From NCBI GenBank assembly GCA_947631915.1, contig CANRNC010000006.1, positions 20,754 through 84,753 on the forward strand: a DNA stretch of 64,000 nt. The letters are read 5' to 3'. Under the pieces are notes generated by a model. The model worked only from the letters and a program-made list of their open reading frames with translations, was not told the DNA's origin and searched no databases. Origin of the DNA: an uncultured Clostridia bacterium. Its GTDB lineage: Bacteria; Bacillota; Clostridia; TANB77; CAG-508. Within the stretch, counting starts at the first letter, position 1; every line of letters starts with the position of its first letter. A program made the translations under genes and the position numbers. Shown here one piece after another: positions 1 through 8,227 of the stretch.

Positions 1-1057
1 GAGAAGAAGTTTTAAATTTATATTATTTTCTGTGAAAGAAAATTTATTATCCATAATTTTTATTTTATTTACGATATCACTTTTAGTATTTTCTAATTCT
101 AACTTATCTGCTGCTAAAACAGGTTTAGCTTTATGGGTAAATTCAGTTGTACCATCTCTTTTTCCATTCTTTATTGCAACAGAACTATTGAGTTATACAA
201 ATGTTATCTCTATTTTAGGATCATTTCTTAATGGTTTTATGAGACCTATATTTAATGTACCTGGTGAAGGTTCTTTTCCTTTTATTATGGGAATTATTAG
301 TGGATATCCTACTGGTGCAAAAATTGTTTCAAAATTTAAAAAAGATGGTATTTGTACCCCTATTGAAGCAGAGCGTTTATTAGCTTTTACTAATAACTCT
401 GGCCCATTATTTATTGTTGGTACTGTTGGTATTTCGCTTTTTGGAAATGTAGAAATAGGAATACTTTTATTAATAACTCATATATTAGCTTGTCTAACTG
501 TTGGATTTCTATTTAGATTTTGGAAATATAATAAAAAAGAAAACACTTCAGTAATTAGTAATTCAAAATCCCAAAACATATCAAATGCTAGCATAAGCAG
601 TTTAGGCAAAATATTAGGTGCAAGTATTACAAGTGCAACTCGTACTGTAGTTTTAATTGGTGGTTTTGTCGTACTATTTAGTGTAATTATATCTATTATT
701 AATAGTAGTGGAATTTTAAATATATTTTGTAAAATAATAAATCCTATTCTTCTAGTATTAAATATAAGTCCGGAATTTTCTTCAGGACTTATAAGCGGAA
801 TAATTGAACTAACAAATGGAGTTAGTTTGATAACTTCGGTTTCAATAAAAGCAATTTCAGTAAACATCTTATTCTGTGCATTTTTATTAGGGTTTGGCGG
901 AATATCTGTAGTTTTACAAGTTTTTAGTATAGTTTCAGAAGCAGATATATCAATAAAACCCTATATAATTGGTAAAATATTGCAGGCTATCTTTGCTACA
1001 TTATATACTTATTTAATAATAAATAATTTTCAGTTTTTTAATTTAGATTTACTCTAA
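1..1057 (+). CDS. ylbJ: Sporulation integral membrane protein YlbJ (5' end probably outside the window)
   Basis: Multi-pass membrane protein of the YlbJ family, which is needed for spore cortex formation in Bacillus and has the Gate (nucleoside-recognition-like) fold. Visible family signatures are VVPSLFPFFI near residue 40, FMRPIFNVPGEGSF, the GYPTGAKI loop, and EAERLLAFTNNSGPLFIVG. The frame is open to base 1. The first possible start is GTG at 32, giving 341 residues, but no Shine-Dalgarno lies at a useful distance, and Bacillus YlbJ is about 400 residues long. The true start is therefore probably upstream of the window. The stop overlaps the stop of the convergent gene on the minus strand by four bases, with no terminator between them. 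The family call is secure; the start is not. Confidence 0.88.
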   Translation, partial: RRSFKFILFSVKENLLSIIFILFTISLLVFSNSNLSAAKTGLALWVNSVVPSLFPFFIATELLSYTNVISILGSFLNGFMRPIFNVPGEGSFPFIMGIISGYPTGAKIVSKFKKDGICTPIEAERLLAFTNNSGPLFIVGTVGISLFGNVEIGILLLITHILACLTVGFLFRFWKYNKKENTSVISNSKSQNISNASISSLGKILGASITSATRTVVLIGGFVVLFSVIISIINSSGILNIFCKIINPILLVLNISPEFSSGLISGIIELTNGVSLITSVSIKAISVNILFCAFLLGFGGISVVLQVFSIVSEADISIKPYIIGKILQAIFATLYTYLIINNFQFFNLDLL

Positions 1058-1425
1058 AATCTTCTATACCTAGTATTACATCCACAAGGTGAATTGTTGT
1101 CATTATCTATATTCTGTGTGTTCACAGTTGTATTCACTGTATTTATAGTAGCAGAATTAGTTGTAATTGTATTGTCATCATCATCACAATTGTCATTTAT
1201 AAGTCTTAAAATAAGTCTTGTAATTACTGCTGTAATAAAAGCAATTATAGTATATACAATAACGTATATTAAAAAGGTTGCATCAAATGCAGAAAATGCA
1301 ACTATTAGATATATAGCAAAAAATATAGCTGCAACTTTTATAGGTGAATGTAAAAGTGTCTCTAGAACACTTGCAAGTATAATAGTTGCAACTGGCAGAG
1401 CAAACAATAATAATAACAAATCCAT
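1054..1425 (-). CDS. Small membrane protein with Asn/Asp-rich tail, unknown function
   Basis: A 123-residue protein. The first 75 residues form two or three hydrophobic segments; the tail (about 78-123) is rich in Asn, Asp and Thr and ends in a Cys-containing basic stretch. AAGGAG lies nine bases before the ATG, so the start is well supported. The N-terminal LLLLLFALPVATIILASVLE and the following AIFFAIYLIV remind me of short Firmicutes proteins of the DUF2651 kind, but this is a recollection and not a demonstrated match. It sits between convergent ylbJ and co-directional truA. The low-complexity tail is probably exposed and disordered. No function can be assigned. Confidence 0.75.
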   Translation of the reverse strand: MDLLLLLFALPVATIILASVLETLLHSPIKVAAIFFAIYLIVAFSAFDATFLIYVIVYTIIAFITAVITRLILRLINDNCDDDDNTITTNSATINTVNTTVNTQNIDNDNNSPCGCNTRYRRF

Positions 1426-1525
1426 AATATGTATCTCCTTTATCTCATAATCTTTATATATAATATGTTTATAGCTTAAATATGTTACATATTCTTGCTT
1501 GCCCTCTTATTTTCTTTTACAATAA

Positions 1526-2264
1526 CTATTTATATTTTACTTCTACTAAATATAATCCTTGTGGTGGTAATGTCTTTCCTGCCTTTCTTCTATCTTTTGA
1601 CTCAATTATTTCAGGGATTTCTTCTGGTTTTATCTTTCCTAATCCAACCTCTAATAGAGTTCCTGATATTATTCTTACCATATTGTATAAAAATCCATTT
1701 CCTGTAAGCTCAATATATATTTTATCCACATTCTTATCCACACTTGCATTATATATTGTTCTTATACTACTTTTGGCTGATGTACCACTTGCTTTAAAAG
1801 CCTTAAAATCATGCTCTCCTATAAAATATTTTACTGCCCTTTTCATTGCTTCAACATCTAATTTTTGAGGAAAGCAATATTCCATATTTCTATATAATGC
1901 TGTACCGTATTCTGAATTATTTATTATATATCTATATGTTTTCTCTTTACAGCTTAATCTACTATGAAATTTCTCATCAACTTCTTCTGCTTTTAGTATT
2001 CTTATAGATTTCTTTAAATATGTATTCAAAGCTAGAGGTATCTTTTCTATGGGTATATTAGAGTTTGTTTTAAAATTTGCGACTTGTCCTAAAGCATGAA
2101 CTCCTGCATCTGTTCTACCTGACGCATTTAGTTCTACTGGCTCTCCAGTAATTCTTTCTATAACTTGTTCTATTTCACCTTGAATATTTAATTTATTAGG
2201 TTGTTTCTGCCATCCGATTAAATTCTTTTCCGTCATATTCTATAGTTAGTTTAATATTTCTCAT
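1526..2264 (-). CDS. truA: tRNA pseudouridine(38-40) synthase TruA, apparent frameshift near the start
   Basis: TruA isomerises uridines 38-40 of the tRNA anticodon stem-loop. The motif GRTDAGVHALGQVANF carries the catalytic Asp, and the rest of the enzyme is intact to the stop. The long open frame begins only at 2236 (MTEKNLIGWQKQPN). However, a better start, ATG at 2264 behind GGGGA, encodes MRNIKLTIEYDGK, the usual TruA N-terminus. That stretch is joined to the main frame only if one base is removed from the A4 run (T4 on the plus strand, 2226-2229), which then reads ...EYDGKNLIGWQ. Either this is a real frameshift, a sequence error, or slippage. It is the last gene of an apparent rnjA-gltX-truA set. 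Confidence 0.88.
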
Positions 2265-2291
2265 ATTTTTAATCCCCTATATTATAAAATA

Positions 2292-2311
2292 GGGCACGGT
2301 GCACCGTACCC
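2292..2311. repeat. Dispersed GC-rich palindrome, copy 1
   Basis: A 20-bp near-perfect palindrome, GGGCACGGTG/CACCGTACCC, with one C/A mismatch. It lies between the stop of gltX and the start of truA. It belongs to the family of GGGCAC...GTGCCC hairpins found repeatedly in this window. Confidence 0.8.
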
Positions 2312-2312
2312 A

Positions 2313-3962
2313 CTATATTGCCTTTTTTAATCTTTTAATTACACTGTCTTTTCCTAGTACTTGCATAATTTCATACATATCTGGTGTATTTGCTTTTCCT
2401 GTTAATGAAATTCTTATAACTGTTGATATATCTCCAACATGACCTTTAAATGCTTCTGGATTTGCTTTAAACTCTTTTACTTCTCTTGCATATCCAAATT
2501 CTTCTGATAAATCTTTCATTTTTTCAAACCATGTATTCTTGTCATCTGATAAATCGAAATATTTATCTATATATGTATTTACTATATTTTTTATTTCTTC
2601 CTTGTCATTTATTTTTTGATATTCATAATCTATTTTTTGATTTAAAAATCTATCATCATACATATACTCTATATTTTCTCTTATAGTAGACCATTTAGAA
2701 ATATCTTTCCTTGGTTTTTCATTTCCACGTTCTATTCCTAGAACTTTTAAAGTATATTCTGGATCTTTTTCAAGTAACTCTTTTAAATCATCATCATAAG
2801 TATTAGCCCATGCTAAAGCATAATTATAAACAGTTTTCGCATCATATTTAGATATAACTGTTTTTGATATGTCTAACAATTTTATCATATCAAATAATGC
2901 TCCACTAACACTCATTTTATTTAATAACAATTCAAATTCATCAATTGATGCTTCTTTATTCTGTTTCCTCCATTGTTCAAAGTTTGAATTTGCTATATTT
3001 AATAAGTATTCCTTAACTGCATCTGATGGAATTCCTTCTTTAGCATAATATTCAACAGCAGCTTCTGGATCTTTTCTTTTACTTAATTTTCTTTTTGCAC
3101 CATTGTCTTCTTTTAATATTGGTGCAATATGACAGTATTTTGGTGCTTTGAATCCTAATACTTGAAACAATTGAACATGTACTGGAAGTGATGATAGCCA
3201 TTCATCTCCACGGATTACATGCGTTGTACCCATTAAATGGTCGTCTACCGCATGTGCAAAGTGATAAGTTGGAAGTCCATCTGATTTTATAATAACAATA
3301 TCTTGGTTATTCTCTGGAAAAGTAACATTTCCCTTTATAACATCTTTAAACTTCACTTTTCTTTCTGAATCTCCTGGTGATTTTAATCTTATTATATATT
3401 CCTCACCATTCTTAATCTTTTCTGCTGCCTCTGTAATAGGTAGATTTCTATATTTTGCCCAAACTCCATAATATCCTGGTATCACTTTAGCTGCTTCTTG
3501 TTTTTTCCTCATCTCATCTAATTCCTCTGCTGTACAGAAACAAGGATACGCAAGTCTATTTTCAATTAAGTATTTTGCATAAGCCTGATATATTTCTTTT
3601 CTTTGGCTTTGTTTATATGGACCATAATCTCCAAAAGATTCCTCTTCATTTTTCATTCCTTCATCTGGAATAATATCAAATTTTTTTAATGCTTCTATAA
3701 TTCCTGTTATGCCATTTTCAACTTCTCTTTTTTGGTCTGTATCTTCGACTCTTAAAAAGAATACTCCATTTGTTTGTGTTGTTACTTTTCTCGCAATTAA
3801 AGCTGAATAAAGTCCTCCTATATGCACAAAACCAGTTGGACTTGGTGCAAATCTAGTAACTATTGCTCCTTCTGGTAAGTTTCTTCTAGGATATTTTTCT
3901 TCATAATATGAAACATCCTTAACATCCGGAAATATTAAATCTGCTAAATCTTTATAATCCAT
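2313..3962 (-). CDS. gltX: Glutamate--tRNA ligase
   Basis: Class I aminoacyl-tRNA synthetase that charges tRNA(Glu) and, in organisms relying on GatCAB, usually tRNA(Gln) as well. The HIGH-type signature RFAPSPTGFVHIG lies near residues 37-49 and the KMSKS-type loop is KLSKR near 292-296. At 549 residues it is longer than the common 470-490 form because of a roughly 30-residue N-terminal extension and a long C-terminal anticodon-binding part; long forms are familiar in Clostridia. ATG at 3962 is preferred over the TTG at 3971 because AAAGGA sits nine bases before it. It lies downstream of rnjA and upstream of truA. With gatCAB in the same window, a non-discriminating role is likely but is inferred. 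Confidence 0.96.
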   Translation of the reverse strand: MDYKDLADLIFPDVKDVSYYEEKYPRRNLPEGAIVTRFAPSPTGFVHIGGLYSALIARKVTTQTNGVFFLRVEDTDQKREVENGITGIIEALKKFDIIPDEGMKNEEESFGDYGPYKQSQRKEIYQAYAKYLIENRLAYPCFCTAEELDEMRKKQEAAKVIPGYYGVWAKYRNLPITEAAEKIKNGEEYIIRLKSPGDSERKVKFKDVIKGNVTFPENNQDIVIIKSDGLPTYHFAHAVDDHLMGTTHVIRGDEWLSSLPVHVQLFQVLGFKAPKYCHIAPILKEDNGAKRKLSKRKDPEAAVEYYAKEGIPSDAVKEYLLNIANSNFEQWRKQNKEASIDEFELLLNKMSVSGALFDMIKLLDISKTVISKYDAKTVYNYALAWANTYDDDLKELLEKDPEYTLKVLGIERGNEKPRKDISKWSTIRENIEYMYDDRFLNQKIDYEYQKINDKEEIKNIVNTYIDKYFDLSDDKNTWFEKMKDLSEEFGYAREVKEFKANPEAFKGHVGDISTVIRISLTGKANTPDMYEIMQVLGKDSVIKRLKKAI

Positions 3963-3990
3963 ATATTTCAATCCTTTCTAAATTTAGTAT

Positions 3991-5874
3991 TTAAAATCCT
4001 GTATCTATTATTATTGGCAATACCATAGGGTTTCTTTTGTTCTTTTGTAATAAATAATCTCTTATCTTATCTTTAACGGTAGTCTTAATTAATGTCCATT
4101 CTTTAACATTGTTTTCTTCTAAATTTTCTAATGTATTTCTTACTATCTTCTTTATTTCTTCCATTAAATTCTCTGATTCTCTTACATATACAAATCCTCG
4201 TGATATTATATCAGGTCCAGAAACTACTTGTCCTTCGCTGTTCATTGCTATTACAACAACAATTAATCCATCTTGAGATAAATGCTGTCTGTCCTTTAAA
4301 ACTATATTTCCAACGTCTCCAATTCCTAAACCATCTATTAAAACTTTTCCACTTTGAACGCTTCCTGTTATCTTGCCTTCTTCTTGTGTTATTTCTAATA
4401 CTCTTCCGTTATTCAAAATAAATATATTTTCATTCTCAACACCCATTAATTTAGCTGTTTCTGCATGTGCTACTAGTTGTCTATATTCACCATGTACTGG
4501 TATAAAATATTTAGGTTTTGTTAGTGCTAACATTAATTTTTGTTCTTCTTGAGCAGCATGTCCTGAAACGTGTATATTTTGTAATGAACTATATACAACA
4601 TCTGCACCTATTTTCATTAAATCATCAATAACTTTTGATACAAATTTTTCGTTTCCTGGTATAGGTGTTGCTGAAATTATAACTAAATCATTTGGTGTAA
4701 TTTGAACCTTTTTATGCTCTCCTGATGCCATTCTTGTTAGTGCAGACATTGGCTCACCTTGTGAACCTGTAGTTATAATTGTTAAAGCATCATCTGGATA
4801 TTTATTTATTAGATCAATATCAACTATAGTATTTTCTGGCACTTGCATATATCCTAAATTACAGGCTGTTTCTATTACCTTTACCATACTTCTACCGCAT
4901 ACTGCAACTTTTCTTCCATACCTTACGGAAGAATTTATTATTTGTTGAATTCTATGAACATTTGATGAGAAAGTTGCTATAACAATTCTTTTTCTACAAT
5001 TTACGAATAAATTATCAAATACTTCCCCTATTGTACTTTCAGAATTTGTATATCCTTTTTTCTCTGAATTTGTACTATCAGACATTAAAGCTAGTACTCC
5101 TTCATTTCCTAATTCTGCAAAACGCCCTAAATCTACTTTTTGTCCATCTATTGGAGTATAATCTATCTTAAAATCTCCTGTATGAACTACTACTCCTGCT
5201 GGTGTATGCAATGCAATTCCAACTGCATCTGGAATACTATGAGCCGTTCTTATAAACTCGACCTTCATTTTTCCTAAATTTACTACTTGTCTTTGTTCTA
5301 CTACATTCAATTTAGTAGATCTTAACAAATGATGTTCTTCTAACTTATTCTCAATTAGAGCTATTGTAAATCTAGTTGCATATATTGGCACATTGATTTG
5401 TTTTAATAAATACGGAATTCCGCCTATATGATCTTCATGTCCATGTGTTATTACTAATCCCTTTATCTTATCTTTGTTCTTTACTAGATACGTCATATCT
5501 GCAATTACAAAGTCTATACCTAGCATATCCTCTGTTGGAAATGCTAAACCACAGTCTATAATTACAATTTCATCTTCGTATTCAAATACTGTAAGATTCT
5601 TTCCAATCTCTAATAATCCTCCTAATGGAATTATCTTTAGTGGACTAGCTTTAAATCTAAATTCCTCTTTTTGTTTAGTTCTTGGTTTTCTTTTATTTTC
5701 TTTCTTCTTTATTTCTATTTTTTTAGTTTCTACTTTTATTGGTAATTTTTCGTCAGTTTTTTCTTCCTTTTTATTTTTCTTATGATAATTATTAGTTCTT
5801 CTTTTCTTTTGAACTTCTACTTTTTTCTCTTGTATAGAATCTATTTCTAGATTCTCTATTTTTGGTTCTTCCAT
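3991..5874 (-). CDS. rnjA: Ribonuclease J
   Basis: Metallo-beta-lactamase/beta-CASP RNase with 5'-3' exonuclease and endonuclease activity in mRNA decay and rRNA maturation. The zinc-binding HGHEDHIGG is near residues 144-152. The later GEYRQL and HVSGHA motifs and the C-terminal domain are present. The protein is 627 residues, against about 555 for a typical RNase J. The difference is an N-terminal extension of about 75 residues that is very rich in Lys and Glu and probably disordered; it may bind RNA or partners (inference). AGGAG precedes the ATG. The gene has its own consensus promoter and a leader of nearly 180 bases, and leads into gltX and truA. Confidence 0.95.
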   Translation of the reverse strand: MEEPKIENLEIDSIQEKKVEVQKKRRTNNYHKKNKKEEKTDEKLPIKVETKKIEIKKKENKRKPRTKQKEEFRFKASPLKIIPLGGLLEIGKNLTVFEYEDEIVIIDCGLAFPTEDMLGIDFVIADMTYLVKNKDKIKGLVITHGHEDHIGGIPYLLKQINVPIYATRFTIALIENKLEEHHLLRSTKLNVVEQRQVVNLGKMKVEFIRTAHSIPDAVGIALHTPAGVVVHTGDFKIDYTPIDGQKVDLGRFAELGNEGVLALMSDSTNSEKKGYTNSESTIGEVFDNLFVNCRKRIVIATFSSNVHRIQQIINSSVRYGRKVAVCGRSMVKVIETACNLGYMQVPENTIVDIDLINKYPDDALTIITTGSQGEPMSALTRMASGEHKKVQITPNDLVIISATPIPGNEKFVSKVIDDLMKIGADVVYSSLQNIHVSGHAAQEEQKLMLALTKPKYFIPVHGEYRQLVAHAETAKLMGVENENIFILNNGRVLEITQEEGKITGSVQSGKVLIDGLGIGDVGNIVLKDRQHLSQDGLIVVVIAMNSEGQVVSGPDIISRGFVYVRESENLMEEIKKIVRNTLENLEENNVKEWTLIKTTVKDKIRDYLLQKNKRNPMVLPIIIDTGF

Positions 5875-5944
5875 TTTCTCCTAATCAATCCTCTCTATTA
5901 TAAGTAATTTCTCATATATTTTTATATATGTAAAACACAAGTCA

Positions 5945-5969
5945 CGATGTGCTTATATATCTCACATCG
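5945..5969 (-). promoter_or_regulatory. Hairpin in the long 5' leader of rnjA
   Basis: CGATGTG and CACATCG form a seven-base stem about 70 bases before the rnjA start and inside its transcribed leader. No T-tract follows, so it is more likely an mRNA structure affecting stability or translation than a terminator. The function is inferred. Confidence 0.4.
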
Positions 5970-6053
5970 CTTTTCCTTATTAAATTTTTCCGTTCAACAA
6001 ATATAAAATATTAAAATCTCATCTTTTACCATCGCTGGCAATAACTGTTATTC

Positions 6054-6082
6054 ATTATACTACTGTATACTATTTTTGTCAA
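6054..6082 (-). promoter_or_regulatory. Sigma-A promoter for rnjA
   Basis: On the minus strand, TTGACA (6077-6082), a 17-base spacer, and TATAAT (6054-6059) form a perfect consensus vegetative promoter. It points at rnjA and implies a leader of nearly 180 nucleotides. Confidence 0.8.
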
Positions 6083-6123
6083 GAGCTCAAAAATATATAC
6101 ATAATTTAAAAAAAGTATAAAAA

Positions 6124-6154
6124 ACGAACGCCATACCATTGGTATGACGTTCGT
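6124..6154 (-). terminator. Terminator of the tandem-repeat membrane protein gene
   Basis: Stem ACGAACG..CATACC with loop ATT, nearly perfect, starting eight bases after the stop codon and followed on the minus strand by a T-rich stretch. Confidence 0.75.
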
Positions 6155-6162
6155 TGCAACTC

Positions 6163-7146
6163 TTACTTGTTGTAGTCCGTAATTCTGATGACTTTATTGC
6201 CATCATCATCATTAGCTGCCATGTTGATGTCTTTGTACTTCTTCTTTTGAGGAGTACGTGCGAATCCAAGTCTCTTATCTGTAGACTGTTCTTCTCGCAC
6301 CAAAGAGGCACTAACTAACACAGCTAAAATCAAATTGCCCAACCAGAATACTCCAATTCCTATAATTGACGAATTAAATATATTTCCTTGAACAAGTCTT
6401 GAAAATGCATTAATTGCTTCAATTACAAGTTTCATAAGTACTGGTGGTATTAGCATTACGGCTTCAGCTGCCCAAGTTATAACAATTCCTGTCTTTGTAC
6501 GGATTTTATCATGTGACGTACCTTCCGCTAATATTACCATAATTGTAGCTATAGCCACAGTTACTAAGAAGAAAATCGTCTTAATCTCTCCCGTTCCTTG
6601 TAAACCAGACCAATGTATAACTCTCCACAGCGCCGAATTAGCTAACCATGTGATTATTACCCAGTTAACAATTCTCCAGAGTCTATGGAATAAAAGCAAA
6701 AATTTCTGCTTTTTTTCTTTTTGTTCTTCCGCCTGCTCTTTGGGAGATTTCTGGTACCGTTCCTCATCCTCATATGGTTCATCATCCGGGTCTTCTTCGC
6801 TTTCGTACTTATTTACATCGCTGTAATCGTACTCTTGATAATGTCCATTCTGATAATCATCCTCTTGATAAACCTCATCCTGATAACTATCATCCTGATA
6901 ATCGTCATTCTGATAATCGTCGTTCTGATAATCATCGTTCTGATAATCGTCATTTTGATAATCGTCGTTCTGATAATCATCGTTCTGATAATCATCCTCT
7001 TGAGAATCATTATCTTGAGAATTGTCGATCTTACTTATTTTTTTGTATTGATTTTTTGCCGCCTTCTTTTGTTGCTTCATCTGTTTTAGCATTGCCTCTC
7101 TTTCTTTCTCAATTTTTTTCCGTCTTTCCTCAAGTTCAATGTTCAT
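6163..7146 (-). CDS. Membrane protein with QNDDY pentapeptide repeats, unknown function
   Basis: About 327 residues. Residues 1-45 are a strongly charged, probably coiled-coil segment. Next comes a run of about eleven pentads of the form Q-x-D-D-Y, then an acidic linker and a hydrophobic half with about four membrane segments. The tail is basic, then acidic. ATG at 7146 is preferred over 7158 because GGAGG lies immediately upstream of it. No homologous family is recognised. The gene stands alone with its own promoter, a 5' leader hairpin (GTCGAGT/ACTCGAC) and a terminator. It is visibly less AT-biased than rnjA or the YitT gene beside it. It belongs with the free-standing units discussed in the findings. 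Confidence 0.8.
   Translation of the reverse strand: MNIELEERRKKIEKEREAMLKQMKQQKKAAKNQYKKISKIDNSQDNDSQEDDYQNDDYQNDDYQNDDYQNDDYQNDDYQNDDYQDDSYQDEVYQEDDYQNGHYQEYDYSDVNKYESEEDPDDEPYEDEERYQKSPKEQAEEQKEKKQKFLLLFHRLWRIVNWVIITWLANSALWRVIHWSGLQGTGEIKTIFFLVTVAIATIMVILAEGTSHDKIRTKTGIVITWAAEAVMLIPPVLMKLVIEAINAFSRLVQGNIFNSSIIGIGVFWLGNLILAVLVSASLVREEQSTDKRLGFARTPQKKKYKDINMAANDDDGNKVIRITDYNK
6829..7002 (-). repeat. Intragenic 15-bp tandem repeat
   Basis: About eleven 15-bp units encode Q-x-D-D-Y pentads. The central seven units are nearly identical at DNA level (TCATCGTTCTGATAA-like on the plus strand) and the outer ones are degenerate, which indicates copy-number change from the centre. Confidence 0.9.
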
Positions 7147-7212
7147 TTTTTCCTCCATTTTCTTATAAAGTCGAGTTGCATTTTTTACTCGACAACAATA
7201 GTTATCAATAAT

Positions 7213-7241
7213 ATTATATCACCTTTTTAGCAATAAATCAA
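7213..7241 (-). promoter_or_regulatory. Sigma-A promoter of the tandem-repeat gene
   Basis: TTGATT (7236-7241), a 17-base spacer and TATAAT (7213-7218) on the minus strand. A hairpin GTCGAGT...ACTCGAC lies in the leader between promoter and start. Confidence 0.7.
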
Positions 7242-7242
7242 A

Positions 7243-8115
7243 TCATACAATTTTCTTAAATCCTTGTCCCAGAGCTTCTCTTGCATTTGATATGACTAAA
7301 AAGGCTTTAGGATCTATTCTACTTGCTATTCTTTTAATCCTTGAAACTTCTCCCCTTGAAGCTACACACCATAGCATCATCCTATCTTTTTCATGGTACA
7401 TACCTTGTGCATATATTCCTGTACTCCCTCTCCCTATCTTTACGCCAATCTGTTTTGCTATTTCCTCATATCTATTAGATACAATAAATATCATCTTTGT
7501 AAAATTTGTTCCTTCAAAAATTATATCTATCATTTGACCTGACAAATAAATTGCAATTACAGAATACAAAGCTATTTCTATTTCTCTAAAAAATAACACG
7601 TTTAATCCAACTATAAAACAATCTGCTATAACTATAATATTTCCTGTCTTTGCCGAAGGCCTGAATTTTGTTATTATATTACTTAATAAATCTGAACCTC
7701 CTGTTGAAGCATTTGCTTTTAAAATAATTGCTGTGCCTATTCCTATTAATATTCCTCCATAAATACTTGCAAGTAGTCTATCTCCAGTTATAGCTTGTAT
7801 TCCTTCAAATATATTCAAAAATAATGAAAGAAGTGCTGTTCCTATTATTGCTTTTATAAAAAATCTTCTTCCTAGCTTAAATAATGCAATTGCAAACAAA
7901 GGTAGATTTAATATTATAATTGTAGTTCCCATTTGGAAACCAAATAAGTAATATGTTATTGTAGCAATTCCTGAAAATCCTCCTGAAGATAACTGATTTG
8001 GTAGAAGAAAAAAAGCTGTTCCGCTTGCTATAATTGCAGAGCCTATTATCGTTAATATTAAATCCTTTATCCATCTTCTCGTTATTACATATATTTTTTT
8101 TGCTCTATATGTCAT
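7243..8115 (-). CDS. YitT family membrane protein
   Basis: About 290 residues with five or six membrane segments followed by a soluble C-terminal domain of the DUF2179 kind, the arrangement of the YitT/YpjC family. The sequences GTAFFLLPNQLSSGGFSG and GGSDLLSNII fit the membrane domain. The C-terminus has VCS-like turns and IDPKAFLVISNAREALG. The family is widespread in Firmicutes, and its transport substrate is not established. ATG at 8115, following AGGTGG, is a better start than the upstream GTG at 8127. The gene overlaps the promoter of the neighbouring tandem-repeat gene only at its 3' edge. No clear partner gene is adjacent. Confidence 0.88.
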   Translation of the reverse strand: MTYRAKKIYVITRRWIKDLILTIIGSAIIASGTAFFLLPNQLSSGGFSGIATITYYLFGFQMGTTIIILNLPLFAIALFKLGRRFFIKAIIGTALLSLFLNIFEGIQAITGDRLLASIYGGILIGIGTAIILKANASTGGSDLLSNIITKFRPSAKTGNIIVIADCFIVGLNVLFFREIEIALYSVIAIYLSGQMIDIIFEGTNFTKMIFIVSNRYEEIAKQIGVKIGRGSTGIYAQGMYHEKDRMMLWCVASRGEVSRIKRIASRIDPKAFLVISNAREALGQGFKKIV

Positions 8116-8147
8116 TATCTGCACCACCTATATTTATTATGTGTAGA

Positions 8148-8165
8148 GGCACGGTGCACCGTACC
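8148..8165. repeat. Dispersed GC-rich palindrome, copy 2
   Basis: GGCACGGTGCACCGTACC, the same core as the copy at 2292, including the C/A mismatch. It is in the opposite orientation, judged by the CTCTACAC flank on the minus strand. It lies between the YitT gene and the next gene. Confidence 0.8.
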
Positions 8166-8181
8166 AGTTTTTCGCCAAATT

Positions 8182-8222
8182 AAAAACCCTTATAATGTAT
8201 TATCTACATCATAAGGGTTTTT
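8182..8222 (-). terminator. Terminator of the radical-SAM-like gene
   Basis: Long stem AAAAACCCTTAT...ATAAGGGTTTTT with an internal mismatch, six bases past the stop. It is symmetric enough to work in both directions. Confidence 0.8.
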
Positions 8223-8227
8223 ATGTA

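Noticed and set aside
6881..6990. Possible CRISPR-like array
   Set aside because: The 15-bp units are contiguous without spacers and are in frame within a coding gene.
6774..7211. Open plus-strand frames across the 15-bp tandem repeat
   Set aside because: They are opposite-strand shadows of the pentapeptide repeat gene, with no ribosome-binding site and a repeat-driven low-complexity product.
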